A DNA stretch of 64,000 nucleotides from JAWKTV01 sp041398905 (GTDB lineage: Bacteria > Planctomycetota > Planctomycetia > Planctomycetales > Planctomycetaceae): assembly GCA_041398905.1 (NCBI GenBank), contig JAWKTV010000002.1, positions 124,001-188,000 on the forward strand. The letters are read 5' to 3'. Shown here one piece after another: positions 56,383 to 64,000 of this stretch. Each line of letters opens with the position of its first letter. The first letter of the stretch is position 1. Position numbers and translations under genes: made by a program. Below the pieces are notes generated by a model. The model was not told where the DNA came from. It saw only the letters and a program-made list of their open reading frames with translations, and did no database searches.

Positions 56383-59066
56383 CTACGCCGGTTTGGGATG
56401 CAGAACCTGCTCCAGCCTCGAGCGAATCTGTTCGAGGCGGCCTTCGTCGACGATCTTGGAGCCGTCGGATTCGAGCAAGTAGAAGACGTCGACGACCTGA
56501 TCGAAGTTCGTGGAAATCTTCGCGAGGTCCACGGAGACGTTCAGCTCGTGGAGAGTGCGGGCGATGATGTACAAAAGGCCGGGGCGGTCGTGGGCGAAGA
56601 CGTCGACGACCGTTCGCGAGTCGGACGAGCCGGTGTCGATTGCGACTCGAGGGGGCAGGTCCGAGGTGACTTCGCTCGATTCGTCGGAACCGAATCGGCG
56701 GTTACGTGTCATCAAAGCTTCGATCGACTCCTCGCGGCGGAGGACGCGGTCGATCAGTTCGGCCATTTCGTCGATGCGATGGTGCGGGACCGCGCCGGAG
56801 AAGTCGGTATCAATGACACGGAAGGTGTCGACGACGACGCCATCATGCGTGGTGTTGATGTCGGCCGAGAGAATCTCGCAGCGTTTGGCCGAGAGGATGC
56901 CGCACAGGCGATGGAAGCAGCCGTTGGCGGCGACCGGGTTGCGCGTGAGAATGCGATATTCGACGGTGCCGGTCTGCGGATCGTACAGGCCCGAGACATG
57001 CACCGTTTCGGGTGTGAGCCGCTGGATGACATCCAAGTCGGCCGCGATTTGCGCGGTGCGGTGCAGGTCAGGTAGTAGGCGGAGAAGGACCGCAGCCGAT
57101 CACTGATCCACTTCCGCCACTCGACCGGATCGGCGTCGGGGTTGGCGGGCGAGATCAGCTCGGAGACGCGTTCCTTGATGGCGTCCATGCGCTCCTGCTC
57201 GTGGAAGCTGTACCGCTTCCCGCTGAGGATGATGACCGTGCGGTCGAACAGTTCGGTCAGGAGGTCCGACTTCCAGTCGTTCCAGACATCGGGACCAACG
57301 GCCGTGACATCCGCGGCGGTGAGGACGTACAGCATTCTCAGCCGGTCGGGGGTGGCGCACAGGTGCGAAAACCGCATCAGCAGCCGCTCGTCGGTGGTGT
57401 CTCGACGAAACGCGGTGTCAGCCATTTCGAGGTGCCAGCGGATGAGGAAGGCGACCTGATCGACGCTGCTGGACGACATGCCGAGCCGCGGGCCGATCCG
57501 ACGGGCGATCCGCTCGCCGACGAGGCAGTGGTCTTCGACGAATCCCTTCCCGATATCGTGCAGAATGATCGCGAGGTGCAGTACCTCCTTCTGCTTGATG
57601 TTCCGGTAGGCGGCCCCCAGCGGGGTGTCCTGATCCTCGAACGAGGTCACGACCTCGATCGCCTTCAGCGTATGTTCGTCAACCGTGAAGTGATGGTACT
57701 GATTGAACTGAATCAATGAGCGGATATGCGTGAAGTCGGGGATCAGCAGGTCGAGCACCCCGGTGTCCGCCAGCATCCGCAGGATTGATCCGAGCGGCTT
57801 GGTGTACCGCAGGATGTCCAGAAAGGCCCGACCGGCGTAAGGCGACACATCCTGGGACCAACCGGGGACGGCGGCCTTGATAGCGTCCCTGAGCCGGGCC
57901 GAGAGCGGCAAGTTGTAGAGCGCCGCCGACTTGACCACCCGCAGCACGGAGTCGAGCGATCGGGTGACGCGGCCGAGGTCGCGGGGGCTGGCGTCGATCT
58001 CGTCGGGAGAAACGTGCAGGATCCCTTCGGCCCGGTGGCCGATGAGGAGGTTGCGGGTCCGCCGCATCAGTGATCGCGGCCGATGCCGATCCGCAAATCC
58101 TCGCGCGATGGTGGCGACTTCCGCGGCATGCTGGAAGTACTGCTGCATGAGACGTTCGACGGCCCGCTGCTCGGGTGTGTCCTCGATGCCGCGCTGACTG
58201 GCGATGCGGAGTTGTTCATCGCGGGTGAGTCGGTCCTGCTCGCGGCCGGCATGCAGATGCAGGTCGATGCGGAGTTTGGTGAGGAACTCGCGGGCCGCCT
58301 TGAGTGCTCGCGCCTGCTCGGCTGTGAGGTATCCCTGCAGCCGCAGCGCATCCACATCCCGCTCGCCGGTCAGGGCGAAGCCAAGCCAGCGGAGCAAATG
58401 CAGGTCGCGGAGTCCACCCACGGAGTTCTTGATGTCCGGTTCCAGTTCCTGAGCCTGAGGGCCGGCATCGAGGCGTGCCGCCATGCAGTCCCGCAGAAAC
58501 TGCTGGCGACGCTTGACGATCACCTGCTTGCGGAAGTTACGGGTGAATTTGGCGAACAGTTCCTCACTGCCCCAGAGCAGCCGCGCCTCGATCAGGCAGG
58601 TCGCGACCTCGGGGTTCTGCCGGGCCAGGCTGAGGCACTCGCGAACGGTGCGGATGCTGTGTCCCAGTTCGAGCTTGGCGTCCCAGCAGAACTGAACCAT
58701 CGTCGAGACGACCGGTCGGAACAGTCCGGAGGCGTCACCGCCATCGAGAAACAGCAGATCAATGTCCGAATAGGGACAGAGTTCGCCGCGGCCGGTACCG
58801 CCGACGGCCACCATCGCGCATCGCGACTGCAGCATGCCGAGCTGATCTTCGCGAACATGATTCTCGATCGATTCGCTCAGGAAGTCTCGCAGGAGAACTT
58901 CGATCGTTTCGCAATGGCTGGCGGCGATCTGCACGCCGGGCGCGCCAGACCTGAACAAGCCCACAAGCCGGGACCGAATCTCCATCACCCGCTCCTTGCG
59001 GCGCTGCAAGAGCTGCAACGGCGTCGGGGGAGGAGAGTCGACGAGAGTCGGTTCGCCGGTGGACAT
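56383..59066 (-). CDS. glnD: [Protein-PII] uridylyltransferase/uridylyl-removing enzyme
   Basis: GlnD uridylylates PII when glutamine is low and removes UMP when it is high. Domains in order: nucleotidyltransferase with VGGTGRGELCPYSDIDLLFL (catalytic Asp pair), the helical PII-UTase region (KNSVGGLRDLHLLRWLGFAL), an HD phosphohydrolase (VLHLAIILHDIGKGFVEDHC), and two ACT domains, the last with DVFAHDRPGLLYIIARTLHE. Length is about 890. A one-base frame change near 57070, between HD and ACT1, divides it and is probably an error. GTG at 59138 is an alternative start. It lies 330 bases downstream of glnB. Confidence 0.92.
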
Positions 59067-59394
59067 GCTGGTGAGCGCGGAGAAGAGCGGGAAAACCGGC
59101 GCGGAGTCCGCGCCGGAGATCGATGACTGTGCTGTCACAGTGTAGCGAGTCTCTCAGCTCAGTCGTCGGGAGACTCGCCACCGCGTCCCCATTCTCCAGA
59201 CATGCGAGCACGCGTACGACCCGGTGGACACGCCATCAAGGTCGCGCGCGCGGAGGCGACTGGCGATCCGCATGTCGCTTAGCCGAGCTTGCCGGACGAC
59301 CGGGATGGCGGGTGATCCACCGCGGCGGCACAGTCGGCCGCCGCAATGGATCGTGGGAGTTCCCCCATCGCGGTCCGCGGAGTCGAGTCGGCCG

Positions 59395-59733
59395 CTACAG
59401 CGACTCGGAACCGGTTTCGCCGGTGCGGATGCGGATCACTTCGCTCAACTGCGAGACGAAGATCTTGCCGTCGCCGATGTTGCCGGTCCGGGCCGTCTCA
59501 AGGATGGCGTCGATGACCTTCTTCTCGTCGGCATCGTCGACGACGATTTCGATTTTGACCTTGGGGAGGAAGTCGACGGTGTACTCCGCACCGCGATACT
59601 GCTCCTTGTGGCCCTTCTGGCGGCCGAAGCCGCGGACTTCGGAGACCGTCATGCCATGCACGCCAATGGCGGTCAAAGCGTCCTTGACTTCTTCGAGCTT
59701 GAAGTGGCGGATGACCGCCTCGATCTTCTTCAT
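59395..59733 (-). CDS. glnB: Nitrogen regulatory protein P-II
   Basis: A complete 112-residue PII trimer subunit. It starts MKKIEAVIRHFKLEEVKDAL. The T loop GRQKGHKEQYRGAEYTVDFL contains Tyr51, the uridylylation site used by GlnD. The B loop GNIGDGKIFV follows, and RIRTGETG is the family tail. It senses ATP/ADP and 2-oxoglutarate and controls AmtB, GlnE and other targets. amtB is upstream, 332 bases away, with an apparent hairpin and a separate -24/-12 promoter between. Confidence 0.96.
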   Translation of the reverse strand: MKKIEAVIRHFKLEEVKDALTAIGVHGMTVSEVRGFGRQKGHKEQYRGAEYTVDFLPKVKIEIVVDDADEKKVIDAILETARTGNIGDGKIFVSQLSEVIRIRTGETGSESL

Positions 59734-59789
59734 GGAAACCGCTCCTGAACAGGGTTGAACGTGAGTGTTGAGAATATCGACGTCAGGGC

Positions 59790-59806
59790 TGCACAATCGG
59801 TGCCAA
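59790..59806 (-). promoter_or_regulatory. Sigma-54 (-24/-12) promoter of glnB
   Basis: On the minus strand the sequence is TTGGCACCGATTGTGCAG. The GG and GC are ten bases apart and the -24 half is a perfect TGGCAC. The -12 half is GTGC instead of TTGC. Predicted start is about 59779, giving a leader of some 46 bases before the glnB ATG. Confidence 0.6.
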
Positions 59807-59851
59807 CTCCGTCGGCCGGATTATTTCATACCAGGGGGAATCACTCTAGCC

Positions 59852-59886
59852 GCGATGGGAGCGGCGGCAAACCGCTCCCGTCGCGA
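59852..59886 (-). terminator. Hairpin between amtB and glnB
   Basis: GGGAGCGG and CCGCTCCC pair around CGGCAAA, extended by CGCGA/TCGCG with single opposed bases. No T run follows on the minus strand, so termination may be partial or factor-aided. It would lower read-through from amtB into glnB. Confidence 0.4.
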
Positions 59887-60065
59887 TCATCGATGTGTCG
59901 TGTGAGGTGGCTGGAACTCCTGCGTGCGGTATTTGGAGGGACCTCGGTCAATCGTGCCCCCGCCCAGCCTTCGGCGGGCAGCGATCGACCGACTCCATTA
60001 CGGAAACTGCAATCCACACCGCAAGCAACCAGTTCACTCGACACCCGCTCGGTGTGAGTCATGAC

Positions 60066-61472
60066 CTACAGGAAGATGTATCCTTCTTCGTTGTGCTCGC
60101 TGACATCAAGGCCGCGAAGTTCCTGCTCCTGCGTCACTCGCAGGCCGATGGTCGCGTCGATGATCTTCAGCAGAATGAAGCTGCCGACGGCTGCGAGCAG
60201 TGCCGTCACGGCAATGCTGATGAACTGATTGACAAGCTGGTGGGCGTTGCCTTCCAGCAGTCCGGAGTTCCCTCGGACGGCGGAGGTCGCGAACACGCCG
60301 GTGAGGATCGCGCCCAGGGTTCCACCGACACCATGCACCCCGAACGCATCGAGCGAGTCATCATACCCGAACACGTTCTTGAGTTTGGTGACTGCGTAAT
60401 AGCAGACGACGCCCGCGGCAAGGCCCAGCACGATGCCCCACAGGGCATGCACGTCACCCGCGGCGGGGGTGACGCAGACCAGCCCCGCGACCGCACCCGA
60501 GCACGCACCCAGGATGCTGGGATGACCGCGGGCGATCCATTCGCACAGCGACCAGCTCACCACGCCAGCGGCGGCGGCGAGATGCGTCGCCATGAAGGCG
60601 TTGATGGCGGAGGCGTCGGCATGGAGAGCACTGCCGGCGTTGAAGCCGAACCAGCCGACCCACAACAGGCCCGTACCGATCATCGTGTAGGTGAGGTTGT
60701 GCGGCGGCATCGGTTCTTGTCCGTAACCGAGTCGCTTGCCGATGAGCAAGGCGCACACCAGGGCCGACACACCCGAGCTAATATGCACGACCGTTCCGCC
60801 GGCGAAGTCGAGGGCCTCGTATTCGCCGCCGTACATCCAGCCGTCCCAGACCCAGTGGCAAACCGGGCAGTACACCAGCAGGCCCCAGAACAGCATGAAG
60901 ACGCACATGGCACTGAACTTCATGCGTTCCGCGAACGCCCCGCAGATCAGGGCTGGCGTGATAATGAAGAACATGCCCTGAAAGATGAAGTTGATCTGCT
61001 CGTTCGCCAACGCAACCCCACCGGTGCCCGAAGCGGGGATCAATCCCTTCAGCATCGCGTGGCTGAGGTCGCCGAAGTAAGGATTGTCGCCGCCGAAGGC
61101 CAGGCTGTACCCGATCAGCGCCCACACGACGCTCATCATTCCCATGAGGAAGATGCACTGCATCATGACGCTCAGGATGTTCTTCTTACGAACGAGACCG
61201 CCATAGAAGAGGGCGAGTCCGGGTGCGGTCATCATCAGCACGAGTGCTGAAGATGTCAGCATCCAGGCGACATCTCCCGAGTTGAGTTCCGCCACCGGTT
61301 CCGCCGACACCTCCCCAGTCTCGGCCGTGGCTTCGCTTGAGTTCGTCACAGCAGCTTCCGCCGTCGGGGCGTCTTCCGCCGCCGCGCCGACATCATCAGA
61401 CAGCCCGACACGGGAGCCGGGCCACAACATCACCAACGCCGCAAACGTCGCGGCCAATAGCACTTGCTTCAT
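60066..61472 (-). CDS. amtB: Ammonium transporter AmtB
   Basis: A 468-residue Amt/MEP/Rh channel. It has a signal-like leader (MKQVLLAATFAALVMLWPG) and a 40-residue acidic extracytoplasmic extension before the eleven membrane helices. The paired pore histidines lie in DFAGGTVVHISSGVSALV and SLDAFGVHGVGGTLGAIL. Other family segments are APGLALFYGGLVRKKN and GTGLLWVGWFGFNAGSALHA. It is regulated post-translationally by PII in other bacteria; glnB follows it. Transcription is likely from the -24/-12 promoter upstream. Confidence 0.95.
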   Translation of the reverse strand: MKQVLLAATFAALVMLWPGSRVGLSDDVGAAAEDAPTAEAAVTNSSEATAETGEVSAEPVAELNSGDVAWMLTSSALVLMMTAPGLALFYGGLVRKKNILSVMMQCIFLMGMMSVVWALIGYSLAFGGDNPYFGDLSHAMLKGLIPASGTGGVALANEQINFIFQGMFFIITPALICGAFAERMKFSAMCVFMLFWGLLVYCPVCHWVWDGWMYGGEYEALDFAGGTVVHISSGVSALVCALLIGKRLGYGQEPMPPHNLTYTMIGTGLLWVGWFGFNAGSALHADASAINAFMATHLAAAAGVVSWSLCEWIARGHPSILGACSGAVAGLVCVTPAAGDVHALWGIVLGLAAGVVCYYAVTKLKNVFGYDDSLDAFGVHGVGGTLGAILTGVFATSAVRGNSGLLEGNAHQLVNQFISIAVTALLAAVGSFILLKIIDATIGLRVTQEQELRGLDVSEHNEEGYIFL

Positions 61473-61624
61473 TGCTTTCCCCTCTGAGCGCAAAGAGTGG
61501 AATCGTGGAAACCTCGCAACCCGCGGCCGCGAACAGTGATCGCCTCCATCCGTGAAATCCAACGTGGTCAGCCTGCCGGGCTGGCCATCGGCCTCGCGAT
61601 ACGAGACGACTCAGGCCAAAGATC

Positions 61625-61639
61625 GCAATTGACGTGCCA
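61625..61639 (-). promoter_or_regulatory. Sigma-54 (-24/-12) promoter of amtB
   Basis: The minus strand reads TGGCACGTCAATTGC, a full match to the sigma-54 core TGGCACGN4TTGC with the GG and GC ten bases apart. Predicted start is about 61613, some 140 bases before the amtB ATG. Confidence 0.82.
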
Positions 61640-61900
61640 CACTTGAACTGCGACAGGGTCACGCGCAGTCTCGGGCCACGGGCGGCCGCCGCAGCCGGCC
61701 CGATTTCGACATCCAGCAGTCAGCTCACCCACACTCGACCTGCCCGGCTGCCGGCCTGGACTGGCTGCCGGCCTTGATGGAACGCAGTTCCCGCTTGCCC
61801 GCCGTCGATATCGATCAATCGAAGACCTCTCGTCAGCCAATACCGCATCCTCTATATTCCGCGCTCAAACGTTCCTTCCCTCAGCGATGTCAACGTTTCC
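61640..61900. promoter_or_regulatory. Upstream region of amtB with tandem repeats
   Basis: No gene is seen in the full gap 61473-61900. Apart from the -24/-12 promoter it holds a direct repeat of GGCTGCCGGCCT at 61746-61757 and 61763-61774 (17-base period) and a related inverted GCAGCCGGCC at 61691-61700. They lie about 80-160 bases upstream of the predicted amtB start, where NtrC-type activators usually bind. The sites do not resemble the enteric NtrC consensus. Confidence 0.4.
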
Positions 61901-63238
61901 ATGACCTCCGAGCCACTTTCTCCCACCCCGCCACTCCAAGAAGCCTTCCACGAGTCGGACCGGGCGCGATTGCTCCGCTGGGTGCCGGGGCTGCACCTGC
62001 TCCAGGCTTTTCGTCTGGCCACGCGCTGGCAGAATCTGGCACTGGCGTTCCTGGGGGTGATGCTGCTGGCGGGAGGTCGCTACGGTCTGTCGCTGCTCCC
62101 GTTCGCCTCGTCGGCGGTATCGCGGTTTGATGAGGCCGATCGGTCCGGCAAACTGCTGTTGAGCTGGACTGGCTCGGACCAAAAAGAAGAATTGCGGCTT
62201 CCCTGGGAACAGCAGTTTCTCAATCCGCCGCTGCCCGCGACGCACGAGGTACTGACCGCATCGCGATTTCCCGCCGCCAGAACGCTGCTGACCCCCTTCT
62301 TCGATCTCTTGAAGCCCTCCGCACAGTTGGTTCAGCGACGGCAGAGCTGGGCGTCGCTGGCCTATGGGGTGTTGCATCTGTTGCTGATCCTGCTGATCGG
62401 ATCGCTCGTGGGTGGTGCGATTGCGCGACGGGTGGCACTGGAGTTCTGTGCGGGGGCCGAGCCGTCGTTTCGTCAATCACTGGCGAGTTCGTTGCGGGGA
62501 TTTCCGACGGCGATCGGTGCGCCGCTGATCGCGTTCGTCGGGATCGGGCTGCTGACATTGATCGGGCGCATCATCGCGTGGACTGGCCGCATTCCGGGGA
62601 CGGAAGGCAGTGTCGCGGCCGCATTGTGGGGTGCCGTGCTGTTGTTGGGGCTGGTGAGTGCGCTGATCCTCGTGGGGGTTGTCGCCGCATGGCCGCTGAT
62701 GGTCGCCGCACACAGCGTCGAACAGACCGATGCGTTCGACGCGCTGAACCGTTCGTATAACTACGTTTTTGTGCGACCCTGGTACGCCGCGGGCCTGTGG
62801 CTGTCATCGTTGGTCTATGGGCTGGTGGTGCTGACGTTCCTGCTGGCGTTGACTGGATTGACGGTCCATCTGGCGGAGCGGATCGCGGGTGGTCCGATGT
62901 CCGAGGAGAGCCTTGCCGCCATTGCCTTCGACGCACCCGAAATGGTTCACCCTGGCATCGGCGCCGCCGCGATCGATGCCCCCACCACGCAGCGTCTGGG
63001 GGGGATGTGGTACCGCGGACTGGCCGGCGTCCTGACCGGGTTCGTGTACAGCTACTTCTGGACTGTCGCGACGTTGATTTATCTGCTGCTGCGTCGCAGC
63101 GCGGATGGAGCCGAGTTGCGCGAGGTGACACGCGGACACAGCGGCCTGAGCGTCGGGAATCCGCCTTTGGCGGGTATCGCCGCATCGGCCCGCCGCGAAG
63201 CCGAGCGCTGTACCACTCCACCCTCCGAATCTGCTTGA
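61901..63238 (+). CDS. Polytopic membrane protein of unknown function
   Basis: A 445-residue protein with about six membrane segments, for example ALAFLGVMLLAGGRYGLSLL, LLILLIGSLVGGAIARRVAL, GAVLLLGLVSALILVGVVAA and YGLVVLTFLLALTGLTVHLA. Between segments two and four lie soluble stretches with no family signature that I recognise. Similar proteins occur next to sulfate-use genes in planctomycetes, but that is recollection, not evidence here. The sat promoter lies in its last codons. Confidence 0.65.
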   Translation: MTSEPLSPTPPLQEAFHESDRARLLRWVPGLHLLQAFRLATRWQNLALAFLGVMLLAGGRYGLSLLPFASSAVSRFDEADRSGKLLLSWTGSDQKEELRLPWEQQFLNPPLPATHEVLTASRFPAARTLLTPFFDLLKPSAQLVQRRQSWASLAYGVLHLLLILLIGSLVGGAIARRVALEFCAGAEPSFRQSLASSLRGFPTAIGAPLIAFVGIGLLTLIGRIIAWTGRIPGTEGSVAAALWGAVLLLGLVSALILVGVVAAWPLMVAAHSVEQTDAFDALNRSYNYVFVRPWYAAGLWLSSLVYGLVVLTFLLALTGLTVHLAERIAGGPMSEESLAAIAFDAPEMVHPGIGAAAIDAPTTQRLGGMWYRGLAGVLTGFVYSYFWTVATLIYLLLRRSADGAELREVTRGHSGLSVGNPPLAGIAASARREAERCTTPPSESA

Positions 63239-63263
63239 CGCTCTATCGGGCATGCTCTAGTCT
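63235..63263 (+). promoter_or_regulatory. Sigma-70-type promoter of sat
   Basis: TTGACG (63235-63240), 17 bases, then TAGTCT (63258-63263). The -35 has five of six consensus bases; the -10 is weaker. It overlaps the stop of the membrane-protein gene and would give a leader of about 85 bases to the sat ATG. Confidence 0.5.
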
Positions 63264-63355
63264 CCGGCTCGCCCTGTCCGGAAGCTCCGCAGTGGTTGGG
63301 ACTTTCCCCGCTTTCACTGCGTTTCTGGCGAATTCAACGTTCCATTGAGAGTGTC

Positions 63356-64000
63356 ATGGCTGATCTGATTGCCCCGCATGGTGGTTTGTCCGAACCGGTT
63401 TGTCGCACCGTTCCCGCGGCTGATGTCGAATCCTTCAAGGCGGAAGCAGCGCAGCTTCCGAAGGTGCCGGTCTCGAATGCCGACTTGTCGACCGTTTATC
63501 GCCTCGCGGACGGGACGCTCAGCCCGCTGACCGGCCCGATGGATTCTGCGACCTGGAACCGCGTGCTGACCGAGAACGTCGTCGAGCACAACGGCAAGAA
63601 GTACGCCTGGACCATTCCGCTCGCGTTTCCCGTCACCGCCGAGCTGGCCAAGACTCTCTCCAAAGGTCAGAAAGTCGCGCTGACCAATGCGGCTGGCGAG
63701 GTCGTGGCGACTTTGGACATCAGCGACGTTTATGAGTGGGACAAGCCGGCTTACCTGAAGGGTGTCTACCGCACCGAGCGGACCGACCATCCCGGAGCCG
63801 ACATGGTGTTGAAGGGAGATGCTGACAAGACCCACCTCGTCGGCGGTGAGATCAAGGCGTTGCCGCAACCGAAGAACCCGGAATTCGGTCAGTATGTGCT
63901 GACACCTCGTGAGGTCCGCAAACTGCTGGCCGAGACGGGCTGGGACGCCGTCGTCGCCTTCCAGACCCGCAACCCGCTGCACCGTGCCCACGAGTACGCC
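63356..64000 (+). CDS. sat: Sulfate adenylyltransferase, 5' part
   Basis: The first 215 residues of a homomeric ATP sulfurylase, cut by the window end. It begins MADLIAPHGGLSEPVC, continues with the ADGTLSPLTGPMD segment, and near the edge has FQTRNPLHRAHEYA, which contains the QxRN and HxxH nucleotide-binding motifs. It makes adenosine 5'-phosphosulfate from sulfate and ATP. Regulation of the downstream genes cannot be seen. Confidence 0.93.
   Translation, partial: MADLIAPHGGLSEPVCRTVPAADVESFKAEAAQLPKVPVSNADLSTVYRLADGTLSPLTGPMDSATWNRVLTENVVEHNGKKYAWTIPLAFPVTAELAKTLSKGQKVALTNAAGEVVATLDISDVYEWDKPAYLKGVYRTERTDHPGADMVLKGDADKTHLVGGEIKALPQPKNPEFGQYVLTPREVRKLLAETGWDAVVAFQTRNPLHRAHEYA

Noticed and set aside
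1..64000. CRISPR arrays, insertion sequences, prophage genes
   Set aside because: No regularly spaced repeats, transposase or integrase motifs, or paired terminal repeats were seen.

Overview
The window is a high-G+C bacterial chromosome segment that fits a planctomycete. The evidence is the family set: a sulfatase fused to a DUF1080 domain, a Tat-exported Gfo/Idh/MocA dehydrogenase, an OmpL-like (BBP2) porin, a zinc-ribbon protein with a very long proline/alanine-rich linker, an ExbB-ExbD-ExbD set with planctomycete-style leader, a TPR-redoxin protein, and a very large sensory sigma-54 activator. Housekeeping genes (purA, rlmN, glnS, ispD, corA, sat and two tRNAs) are scattered singly, and operons are short. 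I see no integrase, transposase, phage gene or CRISPR array.

Layout. 1-10.2 kb (minus strand): tRNA-Thr, glnE (with an unusual GlnD-like double ACT insert), a histidine-kinase-like gene translationally coupled to glnE, a LacI-family regulator, and a roughly 1,080-residue membrane-bound sigma-54 activator. 10.2-10.9 kb: a non-coding interval that I read as a small regulatory locus. It has three repeated enhancer-like sites, a -24/-12 promoter, and a strongly structured RNA of about 140 nt ending in a T run. 10.9-17.6 kb (minus): porin, a cyanophycinase-like protein, two truncated efflux genes meeting head to head, and a carbamoyltransferase. 17.9-21.4 kb (plus): DUF2071, purA, rlmN. 21.4-26.8 kb (minus): NTF2-like, STAS, GAF, sugar epimerase-like, AcpH-like and Gfo/Idh/MocA genes. 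27-44 kb: TPR-redoxin, sulfatase, ExbB/ExbD, glnS, an FtsQ-like protein, an animal-type haem peroxidase, a beta-propeller and a zinc-ribbon protein. 44-56 kb: a 171-residue unknown with a SNF2 helicase, an aminoacyl-tRNA-protein transferase, corA, a response regulator, an ATP-grasp/alpha-E plus transglutaminase pair, an aldo/keto reductase, tRNA-Gln, ispD and a GNAT. 56-61.6 kb (minus): the nitrogen-sensing set amtB-glnB-glnD. 61.9-64 kb: a membrane protein and the 5' part of sat.

How it fits together. Nitrogen control is over-represented: AmtB, PII, the PII uridylyltransferase GlnD and the glutamine synthetase adenylyltransferase GlnE all lie within 64 kb. Both amtB and glnB have -24/-12 (sigma-54) promoters that I can read directly. 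A second sigma-54 circuit appears to consist of the large activator and the divergent structured RNA next to it.

Quality caveat. At least eleven genes are split by one-base frame changes, several of them in short G or C runs, while both halves stay well conserved. I treat these as sequence errors and report each as one gene. The exact breakpoints are estimates.
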